Of a stretch of 64,000 bases of DNA, positions 1 through 11,544 are shown piece after piece. A model generated the notes under the pieces. That model was not told the origin of the DNA and made no database searches. It worked only from the letters and a program-made list of their open reading frames with translations. The stretch's first letter is position 1. The number at the start of each line of letters is the position of its first letter. A program made the translations under genes and the position numbers. Source of the stretch: Notospermus geniculatus (lineage: Eukaryota; Nemertea; Pilidiophora; Heteronemertea; Lineidae); NCBI GenBank assembly GCA_002633025.1, contig NMRB01000041.1, forward strand, positions 797,622 to 861,621, written 5' to 3'.

Positions 1-6
1 CGAACA

Positions 7-115
7 GGGCCCATGTTCCCGAAGCCGTCGTTAGGTTAACGATATCGTTAAAACTGGGAAAATGCATAGCGTAACGATGTCGTTAACCTTACGACGGCTT
101 CGGGAACATGGGTCC
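7..115. repeat. 109-bp foldback (MITE-like)
   Basis: Arms of about 44 bp that begin GGGCCCATGTTCCCG and end with its near-complement are separated by about 20 bp. There are only a few mismatches. No coding content. Confidence 0.85.
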
Positions 116-119
116 AGGA

Positions 120-1190
120 CAGTGTTTTGGATTGAAAATCACCTTTCCCTTGGGATAGGTGTTGTGTGAAGGATGATATAGTAATACGTTATTAAGAAAC
201 CAGCTCCCTTTCAGTGTCATTTATCCTTTTCGTAGAACTAACTCTTTGTTATGCAACAGTGAATGAATGACTCTTTCGTCCCAACAGCGACAATGATGAC
301 CATTCATTATTGTGCATGTACATAAATGTACTGAGGACCAAGCACGTTGCCCTGGTCTTCCAACAACATGTATTTTTCTTCCTATTTTCCTCTTCGTGTG
401 ATTTTGACAATGACAAAGTCCGGCCTTTTTTTTCTGGGATTTGAATTCTTTGAATGCAGTCACTGAAAGTGTGTCAGCACCCAGATGATGAGTGATGTAC
501 CAGTATTCACTTTTACACTTGTCAACTTCAGATTAGTGTCCTCGAGATGAACTCTATGTGCCATCTTTAATAACTTTAACTGGAAAGGGTTAACATTATC
601 TATTCTTTTCCTCAACTGCCTGCGTCCAGTAGGCCTATGTCTGGGCACAATCCCATAGGGAATAAATTGAAATAAGCACCACAGAGCCAACTACTAACTG
701 TCGATGGTCATTTAACCGACAAGTAATTTTGGGACACCCTGTACAACCAAAGTTGATTGATTATGTCATAAAAATATGCTATACACATTTGCTTGAGTAG
801 CTGAAGCAATTCCATGAGAAAAATGGTTCGATTAAGAAGTGGAATGTCCACTGCTATTACAAATTATCATTATCTTACATTTCACATATGGGATGATTAC
901 ATAAGAAATATAAGCAAGGAAAAGTTTCTACCGAAATTCTATCTGGTGAAATGTGTGCTGTGATGCCTCCTGAACATTTTAAAACAGATACTGCTCATTT
1001 TTGTTGGAAAATGTCGTTTTAATCTAGTTTTATGTTGACCTATGTACGTTTTGAGAAAACGTGTAAAATGTGTGTGGTTCGTAATGGCTTTTCCATTACA
1101 TTTGTTAGTTATAAATCATGATAGCTCTCTTATTTCTCAATATTTTAGACTGATTTCTTCACTAACATCAGAAGGGTGGTACAAGGTATC
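120..1190. other. Unassigned stretch with a lone mariner-type end
   Basis: At 728-744 the sequence TTTTGGGACACCCTGTA is a typical Tc1/mariner right terminus (complement TACAGGGTGTCCCA), but no partner terminus or transposase is visible. Two minus-strand open frames of 76 and 80 codons (460-690 and 221-463) read away from that end. The second is rich in Cys and His but matches no family I recognise. I see nothing else here. Confidence 0.4.
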
Positions 1191-1817
1191 CATGCTGTGA
1201 AAATCGAAAAATCGGTCATTTTGACCATGCAACGAAAATTTTGACCAGTTCATGACTCGTGACCAGTTTAATGACAGAGAGAGAGGTGCATGTCAGTTAT
1301 GAGCAATCTGGGTAAGTCATTCCCACGTTGCAGGACTTCAAGATGATTTTGGGGTTATGCCCCCTGGTGGCCATATTGGATGTCCGATTGGGCCAAAACT
1401 TCACATGCACATAAAGGTCATCTAGAGGGAGCCGCATAGCACATTTGAGCGCTCTGGGTCAAGTCGTTCCTGATTTATAGCACATTTGATGATTTTCGGG
1501 TTACGCCACCTAGCGGCCATATTCGAAGTTTAATCAGGCCGAAATTTGACGTGCTTGTAAAGGTCATCAAGAGGGAGGTAAATATCAAGTTTGAGCACTC
1601 TGGGTCAAGCCGTTCCGGAGTTTTAGCACTTCGATGATTTTCAGGTTACGCCACCTGGCGGCCATATTGGATGTCCGATCGGGACGAAACTCGGTATTTT
1701 TGAAGGTACCCCTCTAATACACGTTTATGCAAGATATGAAGACTCTCGGTGAAATAATTAAGAACTGTGGCAGGTTCGTTACTTTTGTCGAACTTTGACC
1801 TCTGTGACCTTGAAAAG
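1163..1817 (+). repeat. Modular dispersed repeat 'family A', fragment
   Basis: Three units of about 120 bp share the module GGTTACGCCACCTGGCGGCC-ATATT followed by a GATCGG-AAACTTGG segment. The segment GACAGAGAGAGAGGT near 1275 also occurs at about 11590 and 27600 near the head of this family. The copy runs into a 10-base N gap (1818-1827). It is non-coding. Confidence 0.7.
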
Positions 1818-2582
1818 NNNNNNNNNNAAGCACCAACCTGTGTCCGCACGAGCCGCATCACGCCGAATTCGGCGTGTTTCTAAATACGCAGGCCGAATCA
1901 CAACCAGAAATGGGTGATCACGTGATCTACTGCGCCACGAAAGTAAACCCTAGGAAAATAGCGATATGAGGCTTATTTCTTGCAGACTTTGCCAATAATT
2001 GACGGATTTGTCATTTCTGATGAGAAATTGTCACAGACATGACATTGTTGAGAAGAAAATGATGCTATTTGGGATTTCACCTCGGCAGCTAACTGTCACT
2101 GCGCTGTAACGTAGTGTAAACGTATGTGACGACGCACCAAGCAGCTGCCAGTGGCTAACATGACATGTACAGCATATCTCACACAAAATAGGCCTATGTA
2201 TGTCATAATCATGACGGATAATGTGATACCCACACACGGAGACATCCTAGGTCACAGAGAAAAAAATCCATTTCAAATGGAGACAAAACGCATCTCTAAC
2301 AGCTTGTCCGCAGGGCGTGACGTTTTTGTCTCCATTTGAGACATTTTGTTTCGTCTCATGTCGAGATATTACCATCTCTAGTCGAGACGATCATCGTCTC
2401 ATGGTCTGGTGAAATGGGCGACTCATCTTGAGTGTTTTTTTATCTCCAAGTGGAGAATACACTGTTAAAAATTTCCTTTTTTACAGCAATTGTTGGCAGT
2501 AGAGTAGTACTAAAAGAACAGCACTGTTATTGAACAGCAAAAAACTATAAAAGAAAAAAAGTATTGGCAAAGAGTGCATAGT

Positions 2583-2676
2583 GACCGGTGGCAGATTCGA
2601 ACCTGTGTATACATACATGTTAGCCAACTAAACCTAAATAGTCCTACGCTCTAACCACTACGCTACAGGGGCTCAC
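2583..2676 (-). mobile_element. tRNA-derived SINE head
   Basis: On the minus strand an A-box-like TAGCGTAGTGGTTAGAGCG is followed about 45 bases later by the B-box GGTTCGAATCTGC. The acceptor arms do not close into a clean tRNA, so it is called a SINE rather than a tRNA gene. Confidence 0.65.
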
Positions 2677-2755
2677 GCTCGGCCTCGGAAGTTTTCTTTG
2701 GGTGATTCGGAAAACCTGCTTAATGTCTATAGTATACGCCATTTACTGAGCCATA

Positions 2756-2835
2756 ACCTTAACCCTAAGGGACCTACCCCTAAAGGAACTATCCCTAGGG
2801 GACCTAACCCTAAGGGACCTAACACTAAGGGACAC
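2756..2835. repeat. 15-bp minisatellite CCTAACCCTAAGGGA
   Basis: About five degenerate units; each contains the palindrome CCCTAAGGG. The CCCTAA words resemble telomeric repeat but are separated by GGGA. Confidence 0.75.
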
Positions 2836-3239
2836 CGCGTCCATGCATATTTGAAATCCTATCACTATCAGGTAGAGGTGAATAAGTCTCAACTGGAAAC
2901 AACGATCTCACCCCGAGATCGCTGAAATTTCAACAAATAATCATGAGACATGTTCGTATCCAGCTGAAATGGTATGTTTTCATCCTGAGATAACTGTGAT
3001 CTCGATGAGAGATTTTAGAGTACTCGTTGTTTCAGCCTTAGATACGTTAGTCTCTACTGGAGACAAATGACGTATCCTAATTTTTAAGAGATGAAATCGT
3101 GTCCAGCCGAAACAGAAACTCTCATCCTGAGATGAATTCAATCTCCACATGAGATAAGATGTATTTCAAACACGCTTTGAAACAATTTTGTCTCTATTCG
3201 AAAAGGATTTTTTTCTCTGTGGTAGGCCAATTTGAGGAG

Positions 3240-3525
3240 ATTCTGCAATTAAAAAATTTGAAGCGAGGAATCGACCGCCATCTTGAAAATGCAACAAGTA
3301 GTCCCAAACCGTCCCATGATATCTTGCGCGAGCGGTGACAGGTCAGTGCGAGGTAGGAGCGCTACCTGTCGTGACAATGTATATGTGCCAAGTTTCAGAT
3401 CAATAGCTCCAGCGGTTACGAAACGTGCCCTGCTAACGGACAACGACGACGACGACGGACGACAGACGACGGCCGACGACGGACGCTGACTGACGACAAA
3501 AGCTCACGGGTGAGCTAAAAATTGT
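3240..3525 (+). repeat. Family A repeat, 3' end
   Basis: It ends with a (GACGACG)n-rich tract (3446-3500) and then the hairpin AGCTCACGGGTGAGCT followed by AAAAA. The same terminal hairpin recurs at about 9556 and 12834, and in reverse at about 20773. The (GAC)n tract is the only simple repeat. No coding sequence. Confidence 0.75.
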
Positions 3526-3722
3526 TTGATGATGTTCATGGACAAATGTATGATCGTGTGGACGGTTTTCCCAACAAACTTGAACATCATCATAGGCCTA
3601 CAAGTTTATGATGCTGTTTTGAACAATGTATGTTGAAATATGATGATGTTCAAAATTTTAGCTGCATTGTGTAGACGGAAATCCACGACAAGCATGGAGA
3701 TCATCATCATCATACAAATGTA

Positions 3723-4212
3723 CCGTATTTATGCGTATTTTAGCACACTGCGCTTATAATCGACGTGTGCTAAAATTCGAATATAAGCACAGTGCGCTTA
3801 AATTCGAACAAAAAGTGATGTGGCCAATGATTCCAAAAAGAAAATTCATTTTGTTCGTGTACCGTATCTCATACAGCCAAAGTGTATCTGATACAGTTCG
3901 CATCAAACATTCAAGAAGTACAATAGTTATCAAGTCGCGGCGGCGCGGGTCAAAAGTAACTTAGCTGATCGCCGACAACGATCACAGTGTCTCATGCCGA
4001 CAACAGTACCGTTACCAATGGACTACATCTAAGTATCGTTTGTATAAAATGAGATGACATTGTAAAGAAGCGGTTTCCAAAGAAGCGGTTTTGTTCCAGA
4101 AAAGTATAAGCGCATGTGTTTATAATCGGGCGAAACGAAGAGAGAAAAAGGCCTTAAAACAAGCGATTTTCGTTTATAAGCGCATGTGCTTAAATACGCA
4201 TAATAAATACGG
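3723..4212. mobile_element. 490-bp MITE with TA target duplication
   Basis: Flanked by TA on both sides. The TIRs run CCGTATTTATGCGTATTT at the left and the complement at the right, and extend about 38 bp through a GCGCTTATAA motif. Internal copies of the motif (TTAGCACA-GCGCTTATAA) repeat in both orientations. TA duplication suggests the Tc1/mariner-type integration class. Confidence 0.8.
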
Positions 4213-4632
4213 TATGATGATATTTTGAACAAATGTATGATCGTGTAGACAGGCCTTTAGGGTCTTCAGAGTGTTCATGTTCTTCCAAATGAGTGATACA
4301 TGTATCAAACTACTTTTGTGACTTTTTTTTTACTTTCATTGAATATAGCTGGATTATTTTGCAGCTAGTTGACACATGGCTCATTTGCGAACCTATAATC
4401 CAAGTTTTTTTAGTAGTATTTTGGTTCTTCTAATATGAAACTTCAGGGCTTCAAACACCCATTGTCCTAAAAAATTACTTCAAATGTTATTGACTGTTGT
4501 ACCATTGAAATTGGTCTGAAACACAGAATTATCCCTCCAAATTGCAAGATCGTAGCTCTTTTAGTTTTCCCACGGATCACAAATCGCAATCTTGAATTCA
4601 AAGTGAAACATCCCCTTTCAAAATGCACCATA

Positions 4633-4776
4633 AAGCAAGGTTCATTGGCACACGGAATTGGTCCGGTTCATGTCCGTAAAAAATCTATCAAATAGACTTC
4701 AGCGTTGTCGTATCTGGAAAACTAGGGGCAAAGGGACCAGAAACAGATCGGATCCGTGTGCCGATGAACCTTGCTT
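4633..4776. repeat. 144-bp foldback
   Basis: Arms of about 30 bp (AAGCAAGGTTCAT, then GGCACACGGA) are complementary at both ends with few mismatches. 4777-5570 otherwise shows only a hexanucleotide repeat and no recognisable gene. Confidence 0.75.
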
Positions 4777-4947
4777 AACTCTCTCGGTCTTGCATGATAT
4801 GCTAAAAGACACACTGGCAGCAGGGACATTTGTGATAGCAACCATCTCCTGAAATACATTAGGTCCTGGAAATGATGATGAATTTCGTATTTCGCACTTG
4901 GTGTTCCGTCAGGTTTGCGAAAACTCACTATTAACATTTTGTTTACT

Positions 4948-4977
4948 ACTGATACTGATACTGATACTGATACTGTA
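4948..4977. repeat. (ACTGAT)n microsatellite
   Basis: Five consecutive units. Confidence 0.9.
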
Positions 4978-5910
4978 AATATTTTCCTCGGCTGACTATA
5001 CTGTATAGGGTTGACCTTCAAAATGGAAAACCCGCGGAAAACGGCATCCCACAGCGTATATTTCATGGAAAACAACAAAATTTGTTTTGGAAAGTAGCAG
5101 CTGTACGAGCTCCGAATTTTGCCAATTGTCTTTGATACCGATGGTACTCGGTCATTCATCACCTTATGCGTGCGATGAAGATAGGAAGTAAAGCTTGTAA
5201 CACCCACTTTCTGATACAGGCTTTGGTTGTTCAATGAAATGATGACATGAGAATTATACACGTTTCTGTGAACTTTGTTTTTTTTTTAGGTCCAACCTGC
5301 ATAATTCCATGTCAACACAATATTCTGTATTGTTATCCCACTATACATGTATACAGCTATGCTGATTTTTTTACACTTTTTGTATTATTTTTCTTTTCTT
5401 ACCATCAGCGACTCATCCATCAAAATCAATTCTCCTTTGCAATTAAACTGCAACCAGATTATAACAGGAAGGGAAATGACAAACAATATTTTTTTGCATT
5501 GACATGTAATTAGCACATGATATTGGAAGGCTTACCTAATAGGGGAAACATTAGGATATGCTATGACAATGGAATGGTGCTGCTGGTCTGTGGATGTATC
5601 GTTTGGGGACATCTTACTGAGCTTATTCATTTATTTATTACGACGCCCGCGGACACCGACGCATGAAAGCTGCGGAGAAATATTCAGGACGAAATATTTG
5701 TCGGGAGAAGTTAGGAACCGTGCAGGCGTGCAGAAGATGATGATGTGGCTACGAGGATATTGAGTCGAGAACTGAGAGTTCAAACTTGGCTCATTATTAG
5801 CTCTTTAGAAAATATTCGATGATTTTTTGTAATGCAGTAGGAAACCAGAGAACCCGGAGGAAACGTACGCTGTCAGAGAGAGTCACTCTTGGTATCACAT
5901 GAGTACAGGT

Positions 5911-5981
5911 TCTGACAGGGAATCGAACCTGGGACCTCAGGGGTGACAGTCACCGATGTTTCCATTGTGCCACTCTGACAG
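5911..5981 (-). mobile_element. tRNA-derived SINE head
   Basis: Minus-strand A-box-like GTGGCACAATGG and B-box GGTTCGATTCC are spaced about 33 bases apart. The GTCAGAG...CTGTCAGA ends are not a proper acceptor stem. Confidence 0.6.
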
Positions 5982-5984
5982 GCC

Positions 5985-6180
5985 GAAATTTGACGTGCAT
6001 GTAAAGGTCATCTAGAGGGAGGTAAGTAAAAATTTGAGCACTCTGCGTCAAGCCGTTCCCGAGGCCGAGTAATAGCACTTACTTGATTTTCAGGTTACGC
6101 CACCTGGCGCCCATACTGGATGTCGAATCGGGCCGAAACTTGGTATTTTTTAAGGTACCCCTCCAATGCATGTGTATGCA
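5985..6180 (+). repeat. Family A fragment
   Basis: One and a half modules with the GGTTACGCCACCTGGCG and GGCCGAAACTTGG words, continuing the family seen at 1163-1817. Confidence 0.65.
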
Positions 6181-6204
6181 AGATGAAGTCACTTGGTGAA
6201 ATAT

Positions 6205-6330
6205 TAGGGAGTTTTCGCAAAGCCCCCAAAACGCCAACACGAAGCCATTGTTCGATGCCACGAAGAGAGCACCAAACAAAAGGATAGACGTTCGTGTTGG
6301 CGTTTCGGGGGCTTTGCGAAAACTCTGTAA
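6205..6330. mobile_element. ~120-bp MITE, copy 1 (pair with 62965)
   Basis: Arms of about 36 bp (GAGTTTTCGCAAAGCCCCC...) fold back. A clear second copy lies at 62965-63088 with the same loop words (CATTGTTCGATGCC and AAAGGATAGACG). Confidence 0.85.
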
Positions 6331-6665
6331 TGACAACAGTCGACCCGCAAAGGTCCTTTTCTATGGCAGATTTACATATATTTTGCGCGCGGGAAAACAA
6401 TAGGCGATCAGGGCCCTCGACGAGGCTTCTCGAGTACCTCATTTGAGAAATCGGCCACCTCGCACAAAATTGTGTTTATCGAGAAGACCATTCGAATTCA
6501 ACCACATAAACCATATATCAATGTTTAGCTAAGACATTGAACTTTCCAATAGTGTAATTTATTTTGGCATAATGTAAACGAGGGAAGAGAAATCATTTAA
6601 GAAATTTCGTCCTCCGCACACAATTGGAGGTCGTTTGGAGTAGTGCGTTGTTAAAAACATTGCAA

Positions 6666-6798
6666 TAAGGCCCCGATTACATAGAAGTATACGGTATACA
6701 AAAACGCCGGTTAACAAAGGTTTTAAATGGATTCACGACCGCGAAGCCATTGTTAACCGGCGTTTTCGTATACCGTATACTATGTAATCGGGGCCTTA
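6666..6798. repeat. 133-bp foldback with ~48-bp arms
   Basis: TAAGGCCCCGATTACATAG at the left is complementary to CTATGTAATCGGGGCCTTA at the right. The arms continue through a TATACGGTATAC palindrome and AACGCCGGTTAAC with few mismatches. Confidence 0.9.
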
Positions 6799-6863
6799 CT
6801 CCATAAATGCTTGCCTGCATAAAACCAGTAAAACTGAATGGATGAAAAAATTTGCCCTTGTTA

Positions 6864-7085
6864 TACACTACATAAAAAACCCGTGTCGAACCCGGGTTTT
6901 TTCTGTCCACACCTGTTAAAAACGCGGTGTAATAATCCCCTCCGAGCTCGAACGGGTTTTGGAGACCTTAATTTAGGTCCCCCTCACAAAATTTGAGTAG
7001 TGTTGACGGGCACCGGGCCTCAGGAGGGATTTTTCAGAGCCGGGCTAGACCCGGGTGTCAAAAAACCCGGGTATTATGTAGTGTA
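6864..7085. repeat. 222-bp foldback with CCCGGG-rich arms
   Basis: The ends TACACTACATAA / TTATGTAGTGTA enclose several ACCCGGGTTTTTT words in both orientations. 7086-7440 shows no recognisable feature. Confidence 0.8.
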
Positions 7086-7709
7086 ACCACGGCTACTACC
7101 AATCTCCAATCTGTGTTAATTTCATACTTCGGCATTGTATTAAAAGTTTTTGTACTCAGTTTGAACAGTAGTAGGTAACGATTCTCGCAGCCATAACCTG
7201 GTTCCTTGGGCATCCGGGGTGGCACTGATTGACGATTCTACCAGTCAGCGCCACCGTCGGAGTCCATGGAACCAAGTTAGACAATGGATAAAGCGAAGGA
7301 GATTTCTTGAAAATGTGGTTGTGTTTCATGGTGATTTTCAACCCCTCAGACATGCGTGCATAAAACCACGCTTCGCACGTAGGTTCTTCTATGTTAGAAC
7401 AACCAGAATGACCTAAGCAGACATTTCAAAATACTATTCCAAGAACGCACTGGCTATTCGTACCGTCACGGTGCAAATAACGCCAAACCAGATCTTATTC
7501 ACACCGTCGTAAACAGCCAATCAGAGAGCTTCATTCCAGACATGCCAGATGAAGTTACCGCTATCATCTCGCACCTTGCCGGATTTTTTTTCAATATTCT
7601 TGATGAAAACGTTATTTTTTAACCACTACCAGAATAAAAAGTTTTATAATCAATGCTTTTGGGCAAGGTAGGCCTACTAAAAGTATCTAACGATTCCCCA
7701 CGGTTCGCA

Positions 7710-7790
7710 GCAGAGCCTCTGTGGTCGAGTGGTTTGCGTGGGCAGTTATCAAACGGAAGGCCGCGGGTTCGAGCCCCGTCATAACAGTTC
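7710..7790 (+). mobile_element. tRNA-derived SINE head
   Basis: The A-box-like TGGTCGAGTGG and B-box GGTTCGAGCCC are spaced about 36 bases apart, and a pyrimidine-rich tail follows. The acceptor ends do not pair. Confidence 0.6.
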
Positions 7791-8182
7791 TTCTTTTTAC
7801 TTTCTTTTCGTTCCTTTTTTTCTTCTTTCACCTCCTTTTATTCTTCTTTTCATCTTTTTATCGATATCGTGATATCGATCCATGTGACTGTCGGAAAACG
7901 GGGAACTGCGTAAATTCTTGAGTCAATTTTTTAAAAAAATTATTTAAAAAAATTAGGGCCTAGCCCTCTAGGCCAATATGAAAAATATTTTATCATCAGA
8001 CAGCAGAGGCCAACATTTCATCATTAAGTGAAATATGGGGTCACTGGACCTCGTCAACCAAAGGAAAAAAATGCCCAGGCTAAAATATCATTTTAGATCT
8101 GCTGCCCACACACAGTCGCACTGTCCTTGTTACGGTGCAGAAATTATACATCACCGTCACGGTACGAATAATCATTCTCCAC

Positions 8183-8345
8183 GCACTATTCCCACCGTGA
8201 CGGTGTAAATAAGAGCTATTCCTGCACTATTCACACCGTCACGGTACGAATAAGAACCGGCGGCGCACTATTCACACCGTCACGGTACGAATAAGAACCG
8301 ACGGCGCACTATTCACACCGTCACGGTACGAATAAGATCTGGTTT
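8183..8345. repeat. 41-bp satellite units
   Basis: The last two to three units are almost identical and exactly 41 bp apart (8224, 8265, 8306). Each holds one CACCGTCACGGTAC dyad. Earlier units are degenerate. Confidence 0.85.
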
Positions 8346-9327
8346 GGCGTTATTTGCACCGTCACGGTACGAATAGCCCCGGCCTTCCAAGAAAGGGAAC
8401 GCCTATTTTCGAAAACACAAGGTTACCTTTCGATCGATAACTCGGTCAAAACTGAACTGATTTCGATGAAATTTTCTCCAACTTTCGTAGAGAAACTTCC
8501 ATCAACATGTAAACATCACGCCACCTTCAAACGTCTGAATAATCGTGCGTAATTAGTGATTGTTTCAGCGTCTGCTACGCCTACGTCACTGCCTCACTTT
8601 CGTTCAGTGATTTAGCAGTTAGTACCGCCAAATACTATACGGCTGAGACGTCGGGGCGCTGTTCAGACATTTGCGGGTCGACTGGCAAACTGTGACAGGT
8701 TCGTTACTTTTGTCGAACTTTGACCCCGACTTTGACCTCTGTGACCTTGAAAAGTAGGTCGAATCAAAAACCTGTTATATATGTTATGTATCCTTATTAG
8801 CTACACCTATGATAAAAATTTGGATATGATCATTCTATAGTACGTTTAAGTCATCTGGAGCTCGATGGGCGGACCTTCGGTTGTCAGGCAGACCTTGGTA
8901 TTGTTGGTGAAGTCTGGCTATTGACATGCATTTTATTGACAGGACACTTCCAGCCAAGCCCATGCCTGTGCCTGTGTTCAATTTCAAATCAAGGTCTAGT
9001 TGTATGTTCAATTTCAAACCAAGGTTCAGCTGGTTAGAAAACAATGTGCGTTGGACCGTTTAGAGTAAACCCTAGGTTCATTGTGGTCTGGTTACTAAGG
9101 GTTTGATTGACATATGCCCATTGAGCTCCAGATACCTTGAACGTAGTTGAGGAGTTATTGCACTTTTTGTGTTTTTTGGTTTCCGCCACCTGGTGGCAAA
9201 GCTGAGATCGAATCGGACCGAAACTTGGTGACCTAGGGGTATATATGTACCAAGTTTCAGATCAATAGCTCCAGCGGTTACGAAACGTGCCCTGCTAACG
9301 GACAACGACGGACGCTGCACCATCGTA

Positions 9328-9552
9328 ATGCCCGTGTCACACTGTCCCGAAGTTGACACCCGATGGCCATACGAATTATGGAAACTTTTGGAAATCTTAG
9401 TGATAAGTGCCAGCCTGAAGAAGACCCCGGTTGGGATCGAAAATTTGCAAGATTCTGGAAGTTGACTTCGGGGCCATCTTCACGCAAAATTCAAAATTCC
9501 ATATTCGTGTGGCCATCAGGTGTCTAATTTCGGGACAGTGTGACACGGGCAT
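9328..9552. repeat. 225-bp foldback inside a family A tail
   Basis: Arms of about 56 bp (ATGCCCGTGTCACACTGTCC at the left and its complement at the right) surround a hammerhead-like hairpin at 9409-9460. Confidence 0.85.
9409..9460 (+). other. Hammerhead-like hairpin, copy 1
   Basis: CTGAAGAAG, a GACCCC/GGGATC stem and then GAAA. See the finding on hammerhead-like motifs. Confidence 0.45.
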
Positions 9553-9874
9553 AAGAGCTCACACCGGTGAGCTAAAAATCGAATGCTCAGAAATTGACAC
9601 TTTTTCGACACTAATTTTGTGGTGACCTGATGGACCGGGGTGGGTGATCCAGGGTTTCAGTGACCGCTGCATGGGGAGAGGGCTGGGGTGAGATGTGATT
9701 TTATGACCCGTCGTTGGATAAACCGTTGCGTTTTACATTTTCCTCACACATCGGACTGCTTGACCCCACTCCTAAGGGGTTTTATCACTAATTGTTACGC
9801 GATTTTAGTCGAAAGTTTGTCATTGTAGTAGCTGGTAGCCTTCTCGCAGGAGTCGTGCTTCAGCTTCGTCAATC

Positions 9875-9948
9875 GTCGTGGTGTAGTGGCTCGGGTCTCT
9901 GACTAGCGGTCAGACGGTCGCAGGTTTGATCCACACTCAGCACGAGAC
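9875..9948 (+). mobile_element. tRNA-like SINE head, anticodon AGC-like
   Basis: The A-box-like TGGTGTAGTGG and B-box GGTTTGATCCA are present. A CTGA/TCAG stem holds a 7-base loop CTAGCGG whose central triplet would be AGC. The T stem and acceptor stem are weak, so a functional tRNA is unlikely. 9950-10190 holds nothing I recognise. Confidence 0.55.
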
Positions 9949-10159
9949 TTTTCTTTGCCTCAGCCCACCCAGGTGTTAAAAGGGTACCTAGCTGGCAGAG
10001 ATGGTTTATGTGAATGTCTAGTCATGTGCGCTTTGTAGTCAGGAAGTTAAGCTTCCTCTGGATTGTCAGGGTTTAAAAAGCAAGGGAAGTTTCAGCGCTT
10101 TGAGCGATCCAAAACAACAGGATTGGATACTGCCGCGCTATACAAGACTCATTAATATT

Positions 10160-10265
10160 AATATGAAATAGAAATAGGGTTTCTAAGGTGAAAGACATTG
10201 CTTCCCACCAGAATCGAACCCATGTACTAATATTAATACATGTAATATCTTCACCCTTGTGCAGA
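10160..10265 (-). mobile_element. tRNA-derived SINE, same family as 24003-24122
   Basis: The minus strand reads GGGTTCGATTCTGGTGGG followed by AAGCAATGTCTTTCACCTT and AAACCCTATTTCTATTTCAT. This body is shared with the copy at 24003-24122. 10380-10890 shows no gene or repeat I recognise. Confidence 0.75.
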
Positions 10266-10899
10266 AGAATGAGCGCCGCCCTGGTTGTTTATTTATGAGT
10301 TGACAGCTATAATCGCCTTCGTTTCGTTGATTATGGTCGCAATGGGTTTGACGACCAACGGGATGTCCTGACATCATGCAATGTTTAGTGACGTATAAAA
10401 CTCCACGTGCAGATCATACCAACTTAATTGGCTTAAATGCTTTACTTTCCGAACTCATTTGCAACAATATTGATGAACAGTTGCAAGATCGTGGATCACT
10501 GAAACAACGTAACGTTGATGCAAGTTAACGTGTGTGTATGGGGAGGGGGGGTTCATTTGATGCAACCAATGACAAACTGGATGGAACAAACAACCATTTT
10601 TGAATGAGCAGCCTATCTGATGATACATGTAGCAAGACCAATCACATCAAAGTTTACAAAAATCTTAACGAAAGCTGATGTTCATTCTACGTTTTCGTTT
10701 ACTGTAGCCCTACCTAGTAGGACAGTGATTATCATTTTGATAGAGAGGGTCACTCTAGATGTTGAACAGCCCTGGTTTCCTCAGGTAGCTTCATCCTGCA
10801 TCACACGAAATTTGATGGATCTGAAGGTCAACATATCATACAAGAGAAGTGAAGGACAGTTATATGATGGAACCGAGAGGATATTTAGATTAAACTTAC

Positions 10900-11508
10900 A
10901 TATATTTGTGTCATGGTAGAGAAAGCCACCTTGTGAGTGCCCGGCTGGAGAGAACACTCCTCGACGCCACTGATTTTTTTTGTTGCCTGATGAACCTCAT
11001 GTTTCCTGTTGGTGATATTCAGAATGTTCAGATGCTGGTCACCATCTTTGGTACTTGTGACCAGCAATAAATTATCATCCGTGAAATCACAGTCCGCTGC
11101 ATGACACTGGTTGCTTGGAAACTTGTGCAGCAATTTAAAGTCTTTTGAGTCCATGTCCCATATGTACACCAAACCATACTCACATCCGGCGGCAAGGTAT
11201 TTCCCATCGTGAGAAAACTTCAATGTCAACGCCTGATCACTCATCTCAAATTCGTGTACAAGGAATCTTTCAGGGATGTCCGCAGATCCTGGCTGACCTG
11301 TTGGTTCGCGGGTGAACAAAGAGGGATTTCCTCGATCATAATCTTCCTCTACGGTTGTCTGCTTGTTGTCTGGCACCATGTAAAGTTTTAACTTCTCTCC
11401 CCCGCATGTGATGATATGTTTATTATCCGGGGAATAACGGACAAGGCTGATGTCATCTTTCTTGGCATCAATGCTCAGCAACTCTTGACCAGTAACACTG
11501 TCAGATAC
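10900..11508 (-). CDS. WD40-repeat protein, internal exon
   Basis: A 203-codon internal exon is read on the minus strand. Transcription enters after a TTTTTCAG acceptor at 11509-11516 and leaves at a GTAAGT donor at 10894-10899. Both boundaries are phase 0. The translation has WD40 beta-propeller hallmarks: RYSPDNKHIITCGG and KFSHDGKYLAAGCEYGLVYIWD, followed by a degenerate repeat DFTDDNLLLVTSTKDG and a GVEECSLQPGTHKVAFS strand. About three to four blades are visible, and a normal propeller needs seven, so other exons must lie beyond what I can identify. WD40 proteins are scaffolds, so a specific function cannot be given. The frame stays open past the donor and would add only a few intronic codons, which I reject because the donor is a perfect consensus. 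No partner exon was found between here and CCDC115; that interval is filled by a family A repeat. Confidence 0.85.
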
Positions 11509-11544
11509 CTGAAAAACATATCAGTATGTTAAAACAGATACTCC

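Larger units (their letters stand above)
2253..3221. mobile_element. 969-bp TIR element made of mini-hairpins
   Basis: Terminal inverted repeats start CACAGAGAAAAAAATCC and end with the complement at 3221, extending about 35 bp. Inside, short palindromes follow one another, each built on GAGAC/GTCTC or GAGAT/ATCTC and separated by about 5 bases (clearest at 2335-2405 and 2890-3150). A tRNA-like SINE (2583-2676) and a minisatellite (2756-2835) lie within it. No transposase is visible, so it is non-autonomous. The superfamily is unknown because no clear target duplication was found. Confidence 0.8.
7452..8378. mobile_element. 927-bp TIR element built on CCGTCACGG palindromes
   Basis: TIRs of about 55 bp (GGCTATTCGTACCGT..., with CAAATAACGCCAAACC inside). 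The interior repeats the dyad CACCGTCACGGTAC many times. It contains a SINE (7710-7790), a polypyrimidine tract (7785-7860), the palindrome ATCGATATCGTGATATCGAT and a 41-bp satellite. No coding capacity. Confidence 0.85.
8690..9580 (+). repeat. Family A fragment and tail, interrupted
   Basis: It carries the family words TTTGACCTCTGTGACCTTG (near 8725), CCACCTGGTGGC (near 9188) and the GACAACGACGG tail near 9300. Its terminal GAGCTCAC...GGTGAGCTAAAAA hairpin lies at 9556-9580. The foldback at 9328-9552 sits between the tail and the terminal hairpin. Confidence 0.65.

Noticed and set aside
221-690. Two adjoining minus-strand frames as a gene next to a mariner-type end
   Set aside because: No transposase motif and no recognised domain; kept only as a note.
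4722-5261. 179-codon minus-strand frame
   Set aside because: It includes the (ACTGAT)n microsatellite translated as SVSVSV and part of a foldback; no domain is recognisable.
7710-7790. Functional tRNA gene
   Set aside because: A- and B-boxes are good but the acceptor ends do not pair, and it lies inside a TIR element.
8183-8345. Regular 41-bp repeats resembling a CRISPR array
   Set aside because: Units are continuous satellite DNA with no unique spacers, inside a transposon of an animal genome.
9875-9948. Functional tRNA-Ala gene
   Set aside because: T stem and acceptor stem do not pair properly; better explained as a SINE head.
10882-10899. Extension of the WD40 exon to the in-frame stop as a terminal exon
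   Set aside because: A perfect GTAAGT donor lies at 10899-10894 and the propeller would be incomplete.
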